The notes below the pieces were generated by a model, which was given only the letters and a program-made list of their open reading frames with translations, did not search any database and was not told the origin of the DNA. A stretch of DNA of 64,000 bases from Streptomyces sp. NBC_00289 (lineage in GTDB: Bacteria > Actinomycetota > Actinomycetes > Streptomycetales > Streptomycetaceae): NCBI RefSeq assembly GCF_041435115.1, contig NZ_CP108046.1:4526001-4590000 (forward strand). Direction: 5' to 3'. Position numbers and translations under genes: made by a program. Shown here piece after piece: positions 26,083-34,497 of the stretch. How positions within the stretch are numbered: position 1 is the first letter of the stretch; each line of letters begins with the position of its first letter.

Positions 26083-26667
26083 TCAGTCGGCCGCAAAGTG
26101 CTCCACGTAGTCGGCGATCAGATGTGATGGGTTGGCTGCCTGCGTGGCGTCGAGTTCCCAGCCGGGACAGTCCATGTCGAAGATGATGACCGGGACGGAA
26201 TGACCCAGGGCGGCTTCGACGTGTCCGCCGGAGTGCAGAGACCTGGCGAGGTCGATACAGGCGTCCACGAAATGGGTATCCAGGAGGCTGGATTCGGCGT
26301 CCGGCTCGTCGGGTCCCTCGTACCAGAACCCCAGCCGCTTCACTTCCTGCTCGTAGAGTGCGCTCCCGACCGGATCGTCAGGGACGTTGCCGAGCCTCTC
26401 GAATCCCTCTAGCAGCCAGTAGGCGTAGTTCCAGCGGGTTTCTCCCGGATCGGGGCTCGGCCTCCCGGACATCTGCTGCCGGAAGTGACTTTCGGTGTTG
26501 TAACCGATGGCCACATACGGGCGGCGACTGTCCTGGTCGACACGCCAGATCCGGAACGAGACCAGGTACATCTCGGCCTTGAGTGCCTCGGGGAAGCGTC
26601 GGAGAACGCGCTCGCCCGACCGCCGCAGATGCTGCCGGAAGGACTCCAGGCGGTCGACGGCGAGCAT
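26083..26667 (-). CDS. Hypothetical protein, possible DUF4303-like immunity protein
   Basis: This 194-residue acidic protein starts with a helix rich in Arg/Glu, then strands with IWRVDQDSRRPYVAIGYNTE and RWNYAYWLLEGFERLGN. The pattern of a strand with YNTE followed by RWNYAYW loosely recalls DUF4303 proteins found in polymorphic toxin loci, but I am not certain. It begins one base after the stop of the preceding gene, so the two are co-translated. It is a candidate second or orphan immunity protein. Confidence 0.55.
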   Translation of the reverse strand: MLAVDRLESFRQHLRRSGERVLRRFPEALKAEMYLVSFRIWRVDQDSRRPYVAIGYNTESHFRQQMSGRPSPDPGETRWNYAYWLLEGFERLGNVPDDPVGSALYEQEVKRLGFWYEGPDEPDAESSLLDTHFVDACIDLARSLHSGGHVEAALGHSVPVIIFDMDCPGWELDATQAANPSHLIADYVEHFAAD

Positions 26668-26668
26668 G

Positions 26669-27277
26669 TCAGAAGCCCCAGGGGTTGGGGTGCGGGGTGC
26701 TCGAGGGATCCTCGGACCAGATGAGGCGGGCCTCGAGATCGCCGTCGAGGAGCTCGGTCAGGCGGTCCACGGCCCAGCCGTTCCAGTGGACGCCGCCCGG
26801 GTACTCGGGCACCCGGAAGGCGGGCAGCTCGGCCGGCACCGCGTCGGGCCGGAAGACCGTGATCTTCATCTGGCCGGTTCCCTTCTTCGGTTTCGACGAC
26901 CTGCGCGGGTCCACGCAGTCGATGACTTTCTCCACGAGGTAGAGGAGATAGTCCGCGGCCCCGCCCGGATCGCTGTCCTCCGGGATGACGGGAAGGTACC
27001 TTCCGGCTTTCGAGAGTTCGTCGGCCAGGAGATCGGCGATGCGGCGGCTGAACACCGGGGCACCCGGATACCCGCACGGGAACTCGGCGGGCCGCAGCCG
27101 TGGATTCCCCACCCATTCGGCGCGGAACGACTCCGGCAGATCCCCGGAATCCCCCGTGCGCAGCCAGCGGATCAGCTTCCGGTGCGCGTCCTCCTCGAGG
27201 GACAGGGTCCGGAAGTCCCCCATGCTCGGCATCAGGCGGTAGACCGCGAGGGGCTCGCGGGACGCGTCAGCGGTCAT
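26669..27277 (-). CDS. DUF1629/Imm11-like immunity protein for the AHH toxin tip
   Basis: This 202-residue protein starts VYRLMPSMGDFRTLSL, a start that recalls DUF1629/Imm11 immunity proteins, and has the later block AEFPCGYPGAPVFSRRIADLL. Its ATG overlaps the stop of toxin 2 as ATGA, so toxin and antidote are translationally coupled. Imm11-type proteins are known neighbours of AHH-domain toxins, which matches the tip of toxin 2. Family assignment is from memory; the role follows strongly from position. Confidence 0.75.
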   Translation of the reverse strand: MTADASREPLAVYRLMPSMGDFRTLSLEEDAHRKLIRWLRTGDSGDLPESFRAEWVGNPRLRPAEFPCGYPGAPVFSRRIADLLADELSKAGRYLPVIPEDSDPGGAADYLLYLVEKVIDCVDPRRSSKPKKGTGQMKITVFRPDAVPAELPAFRVPEYPGGVHWNGWAVDRLTELLDGDLEARLIWSEDPSSTPHPNPWGF

Positions 27278-30200
27278 GGCGCCGTCCAGACCGCGCCGGG
27301 ACCCGGTGCACCAGTGGACAGTTCGCCCTCGACCTGACGGCCGATGCCGCGCAGCTCCTGGCGCAACTGGGCACGGATGGCGCGGGCACCCATGCCCTGG
27401 TCCACTCCGTCGCGTACGACCTGTTCCAGGTGCTCGTTGACCCGACGCAGGAAGGGCTCGCGGTGTGTGAAGTTGTGTGGGGTTGGGTGAGCCAGCGGGA
27501 TTCCGTTGGCAGCGTCATTGACATCGACTCCATACCTCTCCAGCAGAGCGCGGCTGCGGGCGCCGGGGACCCAGTGCCCCGCGTTGCCTCCCGACGGAAC
27601 AATATGGGCGGCCGCGTGCCCGCGTGGCACCCGGCGCCCCTCGCGCCTCATGTTCCTGCGCAGCCTGCGCGCGTTCTGGCGGCACGTGAGCAGGCCCAGG
27701 TAGTCGATCCACAGCAGGGGGTTGATGGCGTAGCGGCGGGGGTTCGGGCCCGCGTCCATCCCGAGTGGGTCCGGACTGATGTAGGCGCCCGTCGCCGGGT
27801 CGTAGTGCCTGAAGTAGTTGTAGTGGAGCCCGGTCTCCGTGTCGAAGTACTGGCCGGGGAAGCGCAGTGGTATGTCGGCCGTCGCGTCCGGGTCGGGCGT
27901 GGCGAGACCCCAGAGTGTGGCGTCCGCGCGCCAGGCGACGGAGCCGTCCTCGGAGACGAGTTCGGTCGGAGTGCCCACGAGGTCGGTGACGATGGCGAAG
28001 AAGCGCTCGTCGACTACGTCCTGCGGAGCGTCGGCAGGCAGGAGACGCTCCGTCTGGGCTACCGGCATCACTCCGTCGCGGTCCCAGGTGAGGACCCGTT
28101 CCCCGGCACCGTCGAGGGTGCGCGTCGCCTGCTCCACCAGGTGCGGGCCGTCCCAGGTGAAGCGCGTCTCCTCCACGACGGTCGTCCCGTCCGGGGCCAG
28201 GCGCTGCTTGCCGACCCGGCGCCCCAACGGGTCGTGGACATACCGCCAAGTGATCCCGTCGGGCGTGATCACAGAGGTGAGGCGGTCCTCGGCGTCCCAG
28301 AAGTAGCGCCAGACGTCCGGCTTTCGCGAAAGTCTGGTTCTGCGGCGCATGGTCACGCGACCTGCGGCGTCGTATTCGTAGTGGACGCCTCCGGCGCGAG
28401 AGACGCGGTCGCCCGTGTAGGCCCGCTCGCCGCGTGCCTCGGGCATGGGGTGCCGATCCGGCCAGGAGGCCCAGATCTGGTTGCCGGTCTCGTCGTACGC
28501 GTAGGTCTCGGCCCAGCCCTCCGCCCGGACGGCGGTGACCTGTCCCGCCGTGTCGACGTCGAAGGTGCGGCGGCCGGCGACAGGATCGTCGAGCGCCGTC
28601 ACGGAGCCGTCGGCCCGGTAGGTGTACGTCTGCTGCTTGAGAGGCCGCGCGGAGTTCTGCTCGGAGTTGTGCTCGGACAGCGTCTGCCCGGTGAGCCGGT
28701 CCTCGGTGTCCCAGGTCTGCGTGAGAGCGAGCCCGGACGCGCCCAGCCGACGTGTCGTCTCCCGTCCCACCACGTCGTGGGCGGAGGCGAGTGTCCTGCC
28801 GGACGCGGTCAACGCGGTGCGGTTGCCGGCGGCGTCGTAGGTGTACACGCTGATGGCGCCACTCGGAGTCGTACGGCGCGTGGGGCGGCTCAGCGCATCG
28901 TAGGACGTGGTCAGCGCGCGTCCGTCGATCGCCTCGCTCGTGATGCGGCCTGCCCGGTCGTACCGGTACGTGAGCGTGACGCCCTCGGCCGTGGCCCGCA
29001 GGAGCCGTCCGACGGCGTCGTGGACGAAAACGGTCGTCGAGCCGTCCACCGTCTTCTCCACCTGACGGCCCACGTCGTCGTACCGGAAGGCGGCCGTCTG
29101 CCCCAGTGGATTGGTACGGCTGACGAGTTGGCCTGCTGCGTCGTGGGCGTAGGCGACGGTCCGGCCGTCGAAGTCCGTCTCCCTGACGAGCCGGCCCGCG
29201 GCGTCGTGGGTGTAGTCCCACGTGTGCCCGTGCGGATTCGTGACCCGGGTGAGGCGCAGCTCGGTGTCGTGGGCGAAGAGGTACCGGACTCCGTCCGGAG
29301 TGGTTTTGGAGGTCAGCAGGTCGAAGCCGCCGTAGGTGAAGCGGGTGACCCGGCCGAGGGAGTCCGTGTGTGTGACGCAGTTTCCCTCGCCGTCGTAAGC
29401 CCAGCTCTCCCTCCCGCCGTCCGGATCGGTGCGCGAGGACATCTGGCCCTCGACAGTCCAGGTCGTCGCTGTCGTCGCGCCCAGGGGGTCGATGACGGTG
29501 GCGCTCCGTCCGAAGGGGTCGTAGGCGAAGTGCCAGACGGCTCCGAGTGGGTCCGTCACCGAGACGGGCTGTCCGGCTTCGTTGTTGGTGAAGAACTGCG
29601 TGGCGCCCACCGGGTCCGTGAGGGAGGTCAGGGCGCCGGTGCGGTCCCGTGTGAACCTCACGGTCGCGCCGTCGGCGTTCGTCACGGCGGTGCAGTTGCC
29701 CCGCTCGTCCCATTCCTGGCGCGTCACCGAACCGTCGTAGTTCGTCAGCTCCACAGGCAGGTTGAGCTCGTTGAAACGGGCCGACGACGTACTGCCGTCA
29801 GGAAGATGAATAGCCGTCAGGTTCCCTTCGGCATCCCGCTCGAAAAGCGTCGTGCGACCCAACTGGTCTGTTCGCGATATGAGTTCATCGCGTTCGCTCC
29901 ACTCCTGGTGGACCACGTTGCCCAGCGGATCGGTTTCGGCGATCAGCTGGAAGGAGTCGTTGAACTGGTGGACCGTGGCATGCCCGAGCGAGTCGACGGC
30001 TGTCGTGCGGCGCGCCTCGTCGTCGTAGATGAAGGTGTAGTCGAGGACTCCGTCACGGCCGCGTCCTGCCGTGCAGCGACCGGCGGAGTCGTACTCGAAG
30101 CGGTACCAGACGCCGTTGCGGTCCTCCCAGCCGGTGAGCCGTCGATGGTCGTCGTAGAAGTACCGAAGCGGTAGCCCGGAGGAGTTGACGACCTGGGCGA

Positions 30201-31845
30201 GGTTGCCGTGCGCGTCGTAGCCATAGCGCACGAGGACGGGTTGCTCGGGGGCATTGCGCAGGGCAAGCGCGCTGATTCTTCCGTCTTCGCAGGTCACACC
30301 TACGCGGTAGCCGCCGTGGTGAGCGATCTCGTCAGGAGTGCCGTCGGGTGCGTAGGACACCGTGATCGTGTTGTCGTTGCGGTCCCTGACGGCCACCAGC
30401 GCGGCCTCTGCGTGCGGACGCTCCGGGACCGGCCGGAAGGCAAAGGTCTGCCCGGTCTCGGGCCGGTGCACGGTGATCTCACCCCCCGGCGTGCCGTCCC
30501 AGCTCATGAGCCAGTGAGGCCCTGCCACGGGGAGGACGGGCACGTCCGGCTCAGGGACCGGGTACACGAGGACCATGCCGTCCTCGACCACGTACCGCAC
30601 TTCGGAGGCATTCAGAATGAGACGCTGATCCAGCGTCGAGGTCCAACTCCGTCCGAGAAGACTGCCTCCCGGGGACGCGGTCCGGTAGTGCCGTTCGAAG
30701 AGGAGCGGCAGCATGCCGTCCAGGGAGACATCCGTGGCGGACATGACCATCTCACCGGTGGCCATGTCGACGGGATCACCGCGCGTGATGAGCTTCTTCA
30801 TCTGCCGGCCCAGCGAACGGGTGCTCTTGCCGAGTCCCTTCACGCTGAGAGCCATGCCCTTGAGGCCTACCTTGCCCAGGCCTCTCATGCCCTTGGCGAG
30901 CTTGCCAAGGCTGGTGATGCCCTTGCCGCCGGGTATGCAGTCAAGGGCGGCGAACGCCACATCCCACAGCGACGCTTGCCCTTTGGAGTATTTGTAGAGC
31001 GTGTCGGCGAGCACGACCAGCGCCGCGATCAGCACGATCGCGCCCAGGATCGGCCCACCGATGATCATCGCGACGATGCCCACCACGGCCACGACGATTT
31101 TGCACACCGCGACGATGTTGTCCCAGTTGTCCGTGAACCAGTCGCCGACCTCCTCCCACCACGACCGGTTCTGGATCCCCGCGTCCGACGCCTCGTCGAT
31201 CTTCGACTTGGCCTCCCGTGCGGCGTCCTCACGCATCTTGCGGGCGTCCTCGGCCATCTTCTTCGCCGCGTCCAGCGCGTCCTGCGCGCCGTTCACGTCC
31301 GACTGGGCCGTCGAATGCGCGGACTTGGCCTGCTGCGCGTCCCGGGTGGCGGCGCGGACCTTGGTCTCGTCCGGCTTCTCGGCATCGGACTTGCTGCCGG
31401 TCGGGTCGTCCTTGTACTTGTCGGCCTCCTTGTTCGCCCGCGTCACCCACGAATCCGCCGACGACAACCGGGACTTGGCCGACGCCAGGTCCGTCTGCGC
31501 CTCACGCCCCCGGGCCAACGCCCGGTCCGCCAGCGCCTGCGCCCGCTCCAGCTTCGGCCAGAAGTCCGCGAGCGCGTCCCCGCACATCTCGTAGGACTTC
31601 TTCAGCTTCTTCAGGTTCTTCGGAACGCCGGAGAACTCCTCCTGGAACACATCGGCGGACTTCCCCACCCACTCCAGCATCGTGTCCTCGCCGGCCATCC
31701 CCTTGACCAGGCGAAGTGCGTCCGAGACGTCGTCGGCGAAGTCGTGCAGCGTCCTGGCCAGCGTCCGCACCCGGTCCGGATCACCCGGCGTCGGATCCCC
31801 GTCCAGATCCAGAACATGCCAGTCCCGCGGCCGATACCCCGCCAT
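27274..31845 (-). CDS. Rhs/YD-repeat polymorphic toxin 2, WXG-like head, AHH nuclease tip
   Basis: This 1523-residue protein has the same layout as toxin 1: a helical WXG-like head, a coiled coil, two hydrophobic helices at about 245-290, DUF6531-like DPVDMATGEMV, YD repeats and an Rhs core ending at DPLGMDAG. The 136-residue tip (27274-27684) carries RGHAAAHIVPSGGNAGHW, NGIPLAHPTPHNFTH and an HLEQV helix. This is the AHH (HNH-like) nuclease layout, with AAH in place of the canonical AHH. Its gene comes right after a possible chaperone gene and overlaps its immunity gene. Since the duplicate footprint retains part of the upstream gene, this copy is the likely parent of toxin 1. Confidence 0.88.
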   Translation of the reverse strand: MAGYRPRDWHVLDLDGDPTPGDPDRVRTLARTLHDFADDVSDALRLVKGMAGEDTMLEWVGKSADVFQEEFSGVPKNLKKLKKSYEMCGDALADFWPKLERAQALADRALARGREAQTDLASAKSRLSSADSWVTRANKEADKYKDDPTGSKSDAEKPDETKVRAATRDAQQAKSAHSTAQSDVNGAQDALDAAKKMAEDARKMREDAAREAKSKIDEASDAGIQNRSWWEEVGDWFTDNWDNIVAVCKIVVAVVGIVAMIIGGPILGAIVLIAALVVLADTLYKYSKGQASLWDVAFAALDCIPGGKGITSLGKLAKGMRGLGKVGLKGMALSVKGLGKSTRSLGRQMKKLITRGDPVDMATGEMVMSATDVSLDGMLPLLFERHYRTASPGGSLLGRSWTSTLDQRLILNASEVRYVVEDGMVLVYPVPEPDVPVLPVAGPHWLMSWDGTPGGEITVHRPETGQTFAFRPVPERPHAEAALVAVRDRNDNTITVSYAPDGTPDEIAHHGGYRVGVTCEDGRISALALRNAPEQPVLVRYGYDAHGNLAQVVNSSGLPLRYFYDDHRRLTGWEDRNGVWYRFEYDSAGRCTAGRGRDGVLDYTFIYDDEARRTTAVDSLGHATVHQFNDSFQLIAETDPLGNVVHQEWSERDELISRTDQLGRTTLFERDAEGNLTAIHLPDGSTSSARFNELNLPVELTNYDGSVTRQEWDERGNCTAVTNADGATVRFTRDRTGALTSLTDPVGATQFFTNNEAGQPVSVTDPLGAVWHFAYDPFGRSATVIDPLGATTATTWTVEGQMSSRTDPDGGRESWAYDGEGNCVTHTDSLGRVTRFTYGGFDLLTSKTTPDGVRYLFAHDTELRLTRVTNPHGHTWDYTHDAAGRLVRETDFDGRTVAYAHDAAGQLVSRTNPLGQTAAFRYDDVGRQVEKTVDGSTTVFVHDAVGRLLRATAEGVTLTYRYDRAGRITSEAIDGRALTTSYDALSRPTRRTTPSGAISVYTYDAAGNRTALTASGRTLASAHDVVGRETTRRLGASGLALTQTWDTEDRLTGQTLSEHNSEQNSARPLKQQTYTYRADGSVTALDDPVAGRRTFDVDTAGQVTAVRAEGWAETYAYDETGNQIWASWPDRHPMPEARGERAYTGDRVSRAGGVHYEYDAAGRVTMRRRTRLSRKPDVWRYFWDAEDRLTSVITPDGITWRYVHDPLGRRVGKQRLAPDGTTVVEETRFTWDGPHLVEQATRTLDGAGERVLTWDRDGVMPVAQTERLLPADAPQDVVDERFFAIVTDLVGTPTELVSEDGSVAWRADATLWGLATPDPDATADIPLRFPGQYFDTETGLHYNYFRHYDPATGAYISPDPLGMDAGPNPRRYAINPLLWIDYLGLLTCRQNARRLRRNMRREGRRVPRGHAAAHIVPSGGNAGHWVPGARSRALLERYGVDVNDAANGIPLAHPTPHNFTHREPFLRRVNEHLEQVVRDGVDQGMGARAIRAQLRQELRGIGRQVEGELSTGAPGPGAVWTAP

Positions 31846-31952
31846 ACCGCAACCCCCGTCACGCGCAACCCATCAACAACCGTATGCACACGCGAACTTA
31901 CAAGGCACAGTCGTTCGAGGAAAAGGTCATTCGGTGAAGCTCAACCGGTGAA
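31846..31952. repeat. Upstream duplicated segment, copy 2 (rhs2)
   Basis: This matches the segment upstream of rhs1. The first 75 bases are nearly identical. At its right end it includes the final codons and TGA of the neighbouring gene (31941), showing that the duplicated unit once extended into that gene. The most visible internal difference is a CCGTATGCAC versus CCTGTGCAC change in the promoter area. Confidence 0.85.
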
Positions 31953-32588
31953 GCGGAACGTCGAGGTGATCGCGTCGAAGATGTCGAAGAAGGAGTCGGC
32001 GAGGTCCAGCACCTGGCTGCTGCCCGCCACCAGGGCGACCTTGCCCTCCTGCCCCGGCACCGGGATGAACGTCTGCATCAGCACGGCTCGGATCGTGCGG
32101 TTCAGGGCGTCTCCCGGTACGGCGATGTCCTCGATGCCGTACGTCCGCGCGGCCGGACCCACGCTTGGGATGTCGACGGTCGTCACCTTCCGCCAGGCGT
32201 CCCCGGCCCGCTTCGCCTCCTTCACGGCGAGCCCGCTCGCGATCGCGGCCGGATCCGTCGACAGCGGCTCACCCTGTTGCGTGCGGCCGCCGACCAGCGA
32301 CACCGTCACGGAGCCGGTGATGGGGGTGTCCCCGCCGAAGCTCTCCGCCATGCATCCGCAGTACAGCGCGCCCGATTTCCACGCGTCCGCCGCCGCCTTC
32401 TGCAGGAAGGCGGTGTACAGGTCCCGGTACTGGGACAACTCCGGTCGCTCGCGCAGCCGTTCGTTCACCATGCGCCGGATCGAGTCGTCCCGCGACTCCG
32501 GCCGTACGTCGAACTCCCACCACGACTCGGGCACCTTGATCCGGAAACCCCCGCGCTCGACCGTGAGCGCCTCCATGTAGCGGGCCAT
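31941..32588 (-). CDS. Small alpha/beta protein upstream of the Rhs toxin, possible effector chaperone
   Basis: This 215-residue protein has no signal peptide or membrane helix. It starts with a strand and turn GGFRIKVPESWWEFDV, has a central amphipathic helix, a strand-rich middle (TGSVTVSLVGG) and ends with the helix-strand DIFDAITSTFRF. The P-x-x-W-W start and F-x-x-I-x-x-T-F-R-F ending recall the Mog1/PsbP/DUF1795 fold. It is upstream of rhs2 in the same direction. The ATG at 32588 follows GGGGAAGG. Proteins with similar beginnings and endings occur at 45440-46108 and 46105-46650. A chaperone role is my inference. Confidence 0.65.
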   Translation of the reverse strand: MARYMEALTVERGGFRIKVPESWWEFDVRPESRDDSIRRMVNERLRERPELSQYRDLYTAFLQKAAADAWKSGALYCGCMAESFGGDTPITGSVTVSLVGGRTQQGEPLSTDPAAIASGLAVKEAKRAGDAWRKVTTVDIPSVGPAARTYGIEDIAVPGDALNRTIRAVLMQTFIPVPGQEGKVALVAGSSQVLDLADSFFDIFDAITSTFRFTG

Positions 32589-32716
32589 GACGTCGACCTT
32601 CCCCGTTCCTCGACCATGCGGCGACTCAGCCACTCGATGACTCGATCACCCGTACAACCGCCGTACCGATGTACGGTGCCAGTCAGACTACGAGGCACAG
32701 CCTGGGGGCGGACACC

Positions 32717-33061
32717 ATGGGCAAGGGCAAGAGCGACCTCACACTTCCGCTGAGCGAGCTGGAAGGCTACGGCAGCCGGCTCCGCTCCCTGAAGACCCGC
32801 CTCGACCACACCAAGAAGCTCTTCGAGTCCTACCGGGACGACATCGGCGACGGCAGCGTCAACGACGCCCTCGGCGATTTCGAGTCCAACTGGGAGGACG
32901 GCCGCGAGGACATCACCCAGCAGCTCGACGCGCTGGCCAAGATGTCCGACGCCGTCGTCCGGGAGTTCAGGAAGCTCGACGACGAACTCGCCAAGCAGGT
33001 CAACGACAAGATGCGGACGGAGGACAAGCGGCCCGGCAAGGGCAACAGCGGCGGCAGCTGA
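32717..33061 (+). CDS. WXG100-like / LXG-partner helical protein
   Basis: This 114-residue, highly charged protein is all helical, with a central turn around SNWEDGRED (Trp near residue 60) and a C-terminal Lys/Gly tail. Size and hairpin layout fit the WXG100-like proteins that are secreted with, or escort, LXG effectors. The spacing of L-E-G/helix/W-E-D/helix resembles the protein at 43320-43631. It is divergent from the possible chaperone gene, so both may share control. The ATG is preceded by GGGGGCGGACACC. It ends 9 bases from the tad operon end. Confidence 0.7.
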   Translation: MGKGKSDLTLPLSELEGYGSRLRSLKTRLDHTKKLFESYRDDIGDGSVNDALGDFESNWEDGREDITQQLDALAKMSDAVVREFRKLDDELAKQVNDKMRTEDKRPGKGNSGGS

Positions 33062-33070
33062 GCCCGGCCC

Positions 33071-33532
33071 TCAGCCCACCTCGTTCTCCGCCACCGCCTC
33101 CCCGTGCACGACCACGTCGCCGCCGTAGAACATTCCGGAGAAGACCGGCGAATACGTCAACTGCACGTTGACCTCGACCTGTTGGGCGTCCGCCGTGACG
33201 CAGTGGGTCGCGGCGATGTCCGCGCCGGACATGTCCATCTCGCGAGCGAAGGCCTTGACCCGGGCGTCGCAGTTCTGGAAGTTGATCGGCGCGGCGCCGC
33301 CCTGGTTCTCGTAGAGGGCTGCCGTGTCGATGTCCTGGGCGGCGAAGCGGGCCGCCTGTTCGGCGATGTCCGCCGCGCGCTCCCGCTTGGAGATGGACAG
33401 GCCGCCGTCGATGACGAAGGCCGACAGCGACAGGAAGACGAGCGCGAAGATGATGACCGCGCCGGCGCCCGACCCTCGGTCGTCCAGCTCCGCGTGTCGG
33501 GCGGACCACCAGGCCCGCAGGACATCCCTCAC
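33071..33532 (-). CDS. TadG-like pilus assembly protein
   Basis: This 153-residue protein has an N-terminal helix after RGSGAGAVIIFALVFLSLSAFVID, typical of the TadG N-terminal domain (putative Flp pilus-assembly TadG). It lacks the Glu5 of true pseudopilins. The remaining 120 residues form an outer domain with two cysteines (CDARV, THCVT). It is the last gene of the leftward tad operon, overlapping the previous gene as ATGA. It probably anchors or tips the pilus at the membrane. Confidence 0.8.
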   Translation of the reverse strand: MRDVLRAWWSARHAELDDRGSGAGAVIIFALVFLSLSAFVIDGGLSISKRERAADIAEQAARFAAQDIDTAALYENQGGAAPINFQNCDARVKAFAREMDMSGADIAATHCVTADAQQVEVNVQLTYSPVFSGMFYGGDVVVHGEAVAENEVG

Positions 33533-34005
33533 GCCGTCCTCCGGTACGGGTCCAGCGGCGAGCTGAAACTTGCCGTCAGCGTCGTCGGGACGTCCACGCC
33601 GAGCATGGCCAGGCCCCGGATCTGGCAGCTGACCTCCACCGTGAAGATGGTGTCGGGCTCGAAGCCCGCGCTGGTCTGCGTCACCGACACCGGACCCGAG
33701 CAGACGTCCGCGAGGTCGGCCTCGGCCGCCTTGCGGGCCTCGGCCATGGCCGTCCCGTGGTTCTTCTGGATGGAGCCCGCACGTGCCGCGTCCCGGGCCG
33801 CGCCGTCGAGCGCCCCACGGCCGTCGACGAGCTGTCCGAAGGCCACCAGGACCAGGATGAACATGATCATCACCGGGGCGAGGATCACCACCTCGACGGT
33901 GGACAGACCCCGGTCGTCACACTCCGGAGCCGGCCGAGTCCCTGGCCGTCTTTCCGGCCTTGTCCCCGACGCGTTCCCCCGGGTTCTCCTGAGGAGGAGA
34001 TCCAT
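33529..34005 (-). CDS. TadE-like pseudopilin (second of two)
   Basis: This 158-residue protein has a long basic leader ending DDRG followed by LSTVEVVILAPVMIMFILVLVAFGQ. Cleavage after Gly puts Glu at position 5, the hallmark of prepilin peptidase substrates. Two cysteines lie in the outer domain (DVCSGP, VSCQIRG). The ATG overlaps the previous stop as TGATG. TadE/TadF pseudopilins support pilus assembly in the inner part of the machine. Confidence 0.85.
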   Translation of the reverse strand: MDLLLRRTRGNASGTRPERRPGTRPAPECDDRGLSTVEVVILAPVMIMFILVLVAFGQLVDGRGALDGAARDAARAGSIQKNHGTAMAEARKAAEADLADVCSGPVSVTQTSAGFEPDTIFTVEVSCQIRGLAMLGVDVPTTLTASFSSPLDPYRRTA

Positions 34006-34475
34006 CAGTTCCCGTCCTCCCGAACGAACCGCTCCACCGGTCCCGACGACCGCGCGTGCACCGTCAGGTCCAGTCCGGGGAACACCGTGGGCACCCGGGC
34101 GGTGATCTCGACGCCCACCGTGTTCTGCTCCGGCTGGAGCATCGTCACGTTCGGCGACAGCACCAGCTGCGGGCCGAGCTGGCTGATGTAGCTGTCCACG
34201 ACGTCCTTCGCCTCGCCCCGCCACGCGCCCGGGGAGTCGTGCGCCGTGGCACGCGCCTTCCGCGCGCCCGCCTGGGCCGCCGCCTGCGCCACGTGGTCCG
34301 CGAAGAAGTACAGCGCGAACTGCACCGTCGCGAAGATCATGAAGAACAGGACCGGGGTGAGCAGCACGAACTCGATCGCGGTCATGCCGGAGTCACCGCG
34401 GGTGGCCGCCTCCTCGCGTGCGGTCCCCACCCTGCGGCGCACCCATCTGCCCACGCCCACCAGCAACCCCGTCAA
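34005..34475 (-). CDS. TadE-like pseudopilin (first of two)
   Basis: This 156-residue protein has a leader ending RGDSG, then MTAIEFVLLTPVLFFMIFATVQF, with Glu at +5 after cleavage, and a following helix with HVAQAAAQAGARKARA. It follows the Flp pilin gene by 22 bases. The start is uncertain: a TTG at 34475 gives the full frame, and a GTG at 34460 with GGGG upstream is a good alternative. Either keeps the whole leader. Confidence 0.83.
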   Translation of the reverse strand: MTGLLVGVGRWVRRRVGTAREEAATRGDSGMTAIEFVLLTPVLFFMIFATVQFALYFFADHVAQAAAQAGARKARATAHDSPGAWRGEAKDVVDSYISQLGPQLVLSPNVTMLQPEQNTVGVEITARVPTVFPGLDLTVHARSSGPVERFVREDGN

Positions 34476-34497
34476 CCCCGTTGTGTTCGTACGACGA

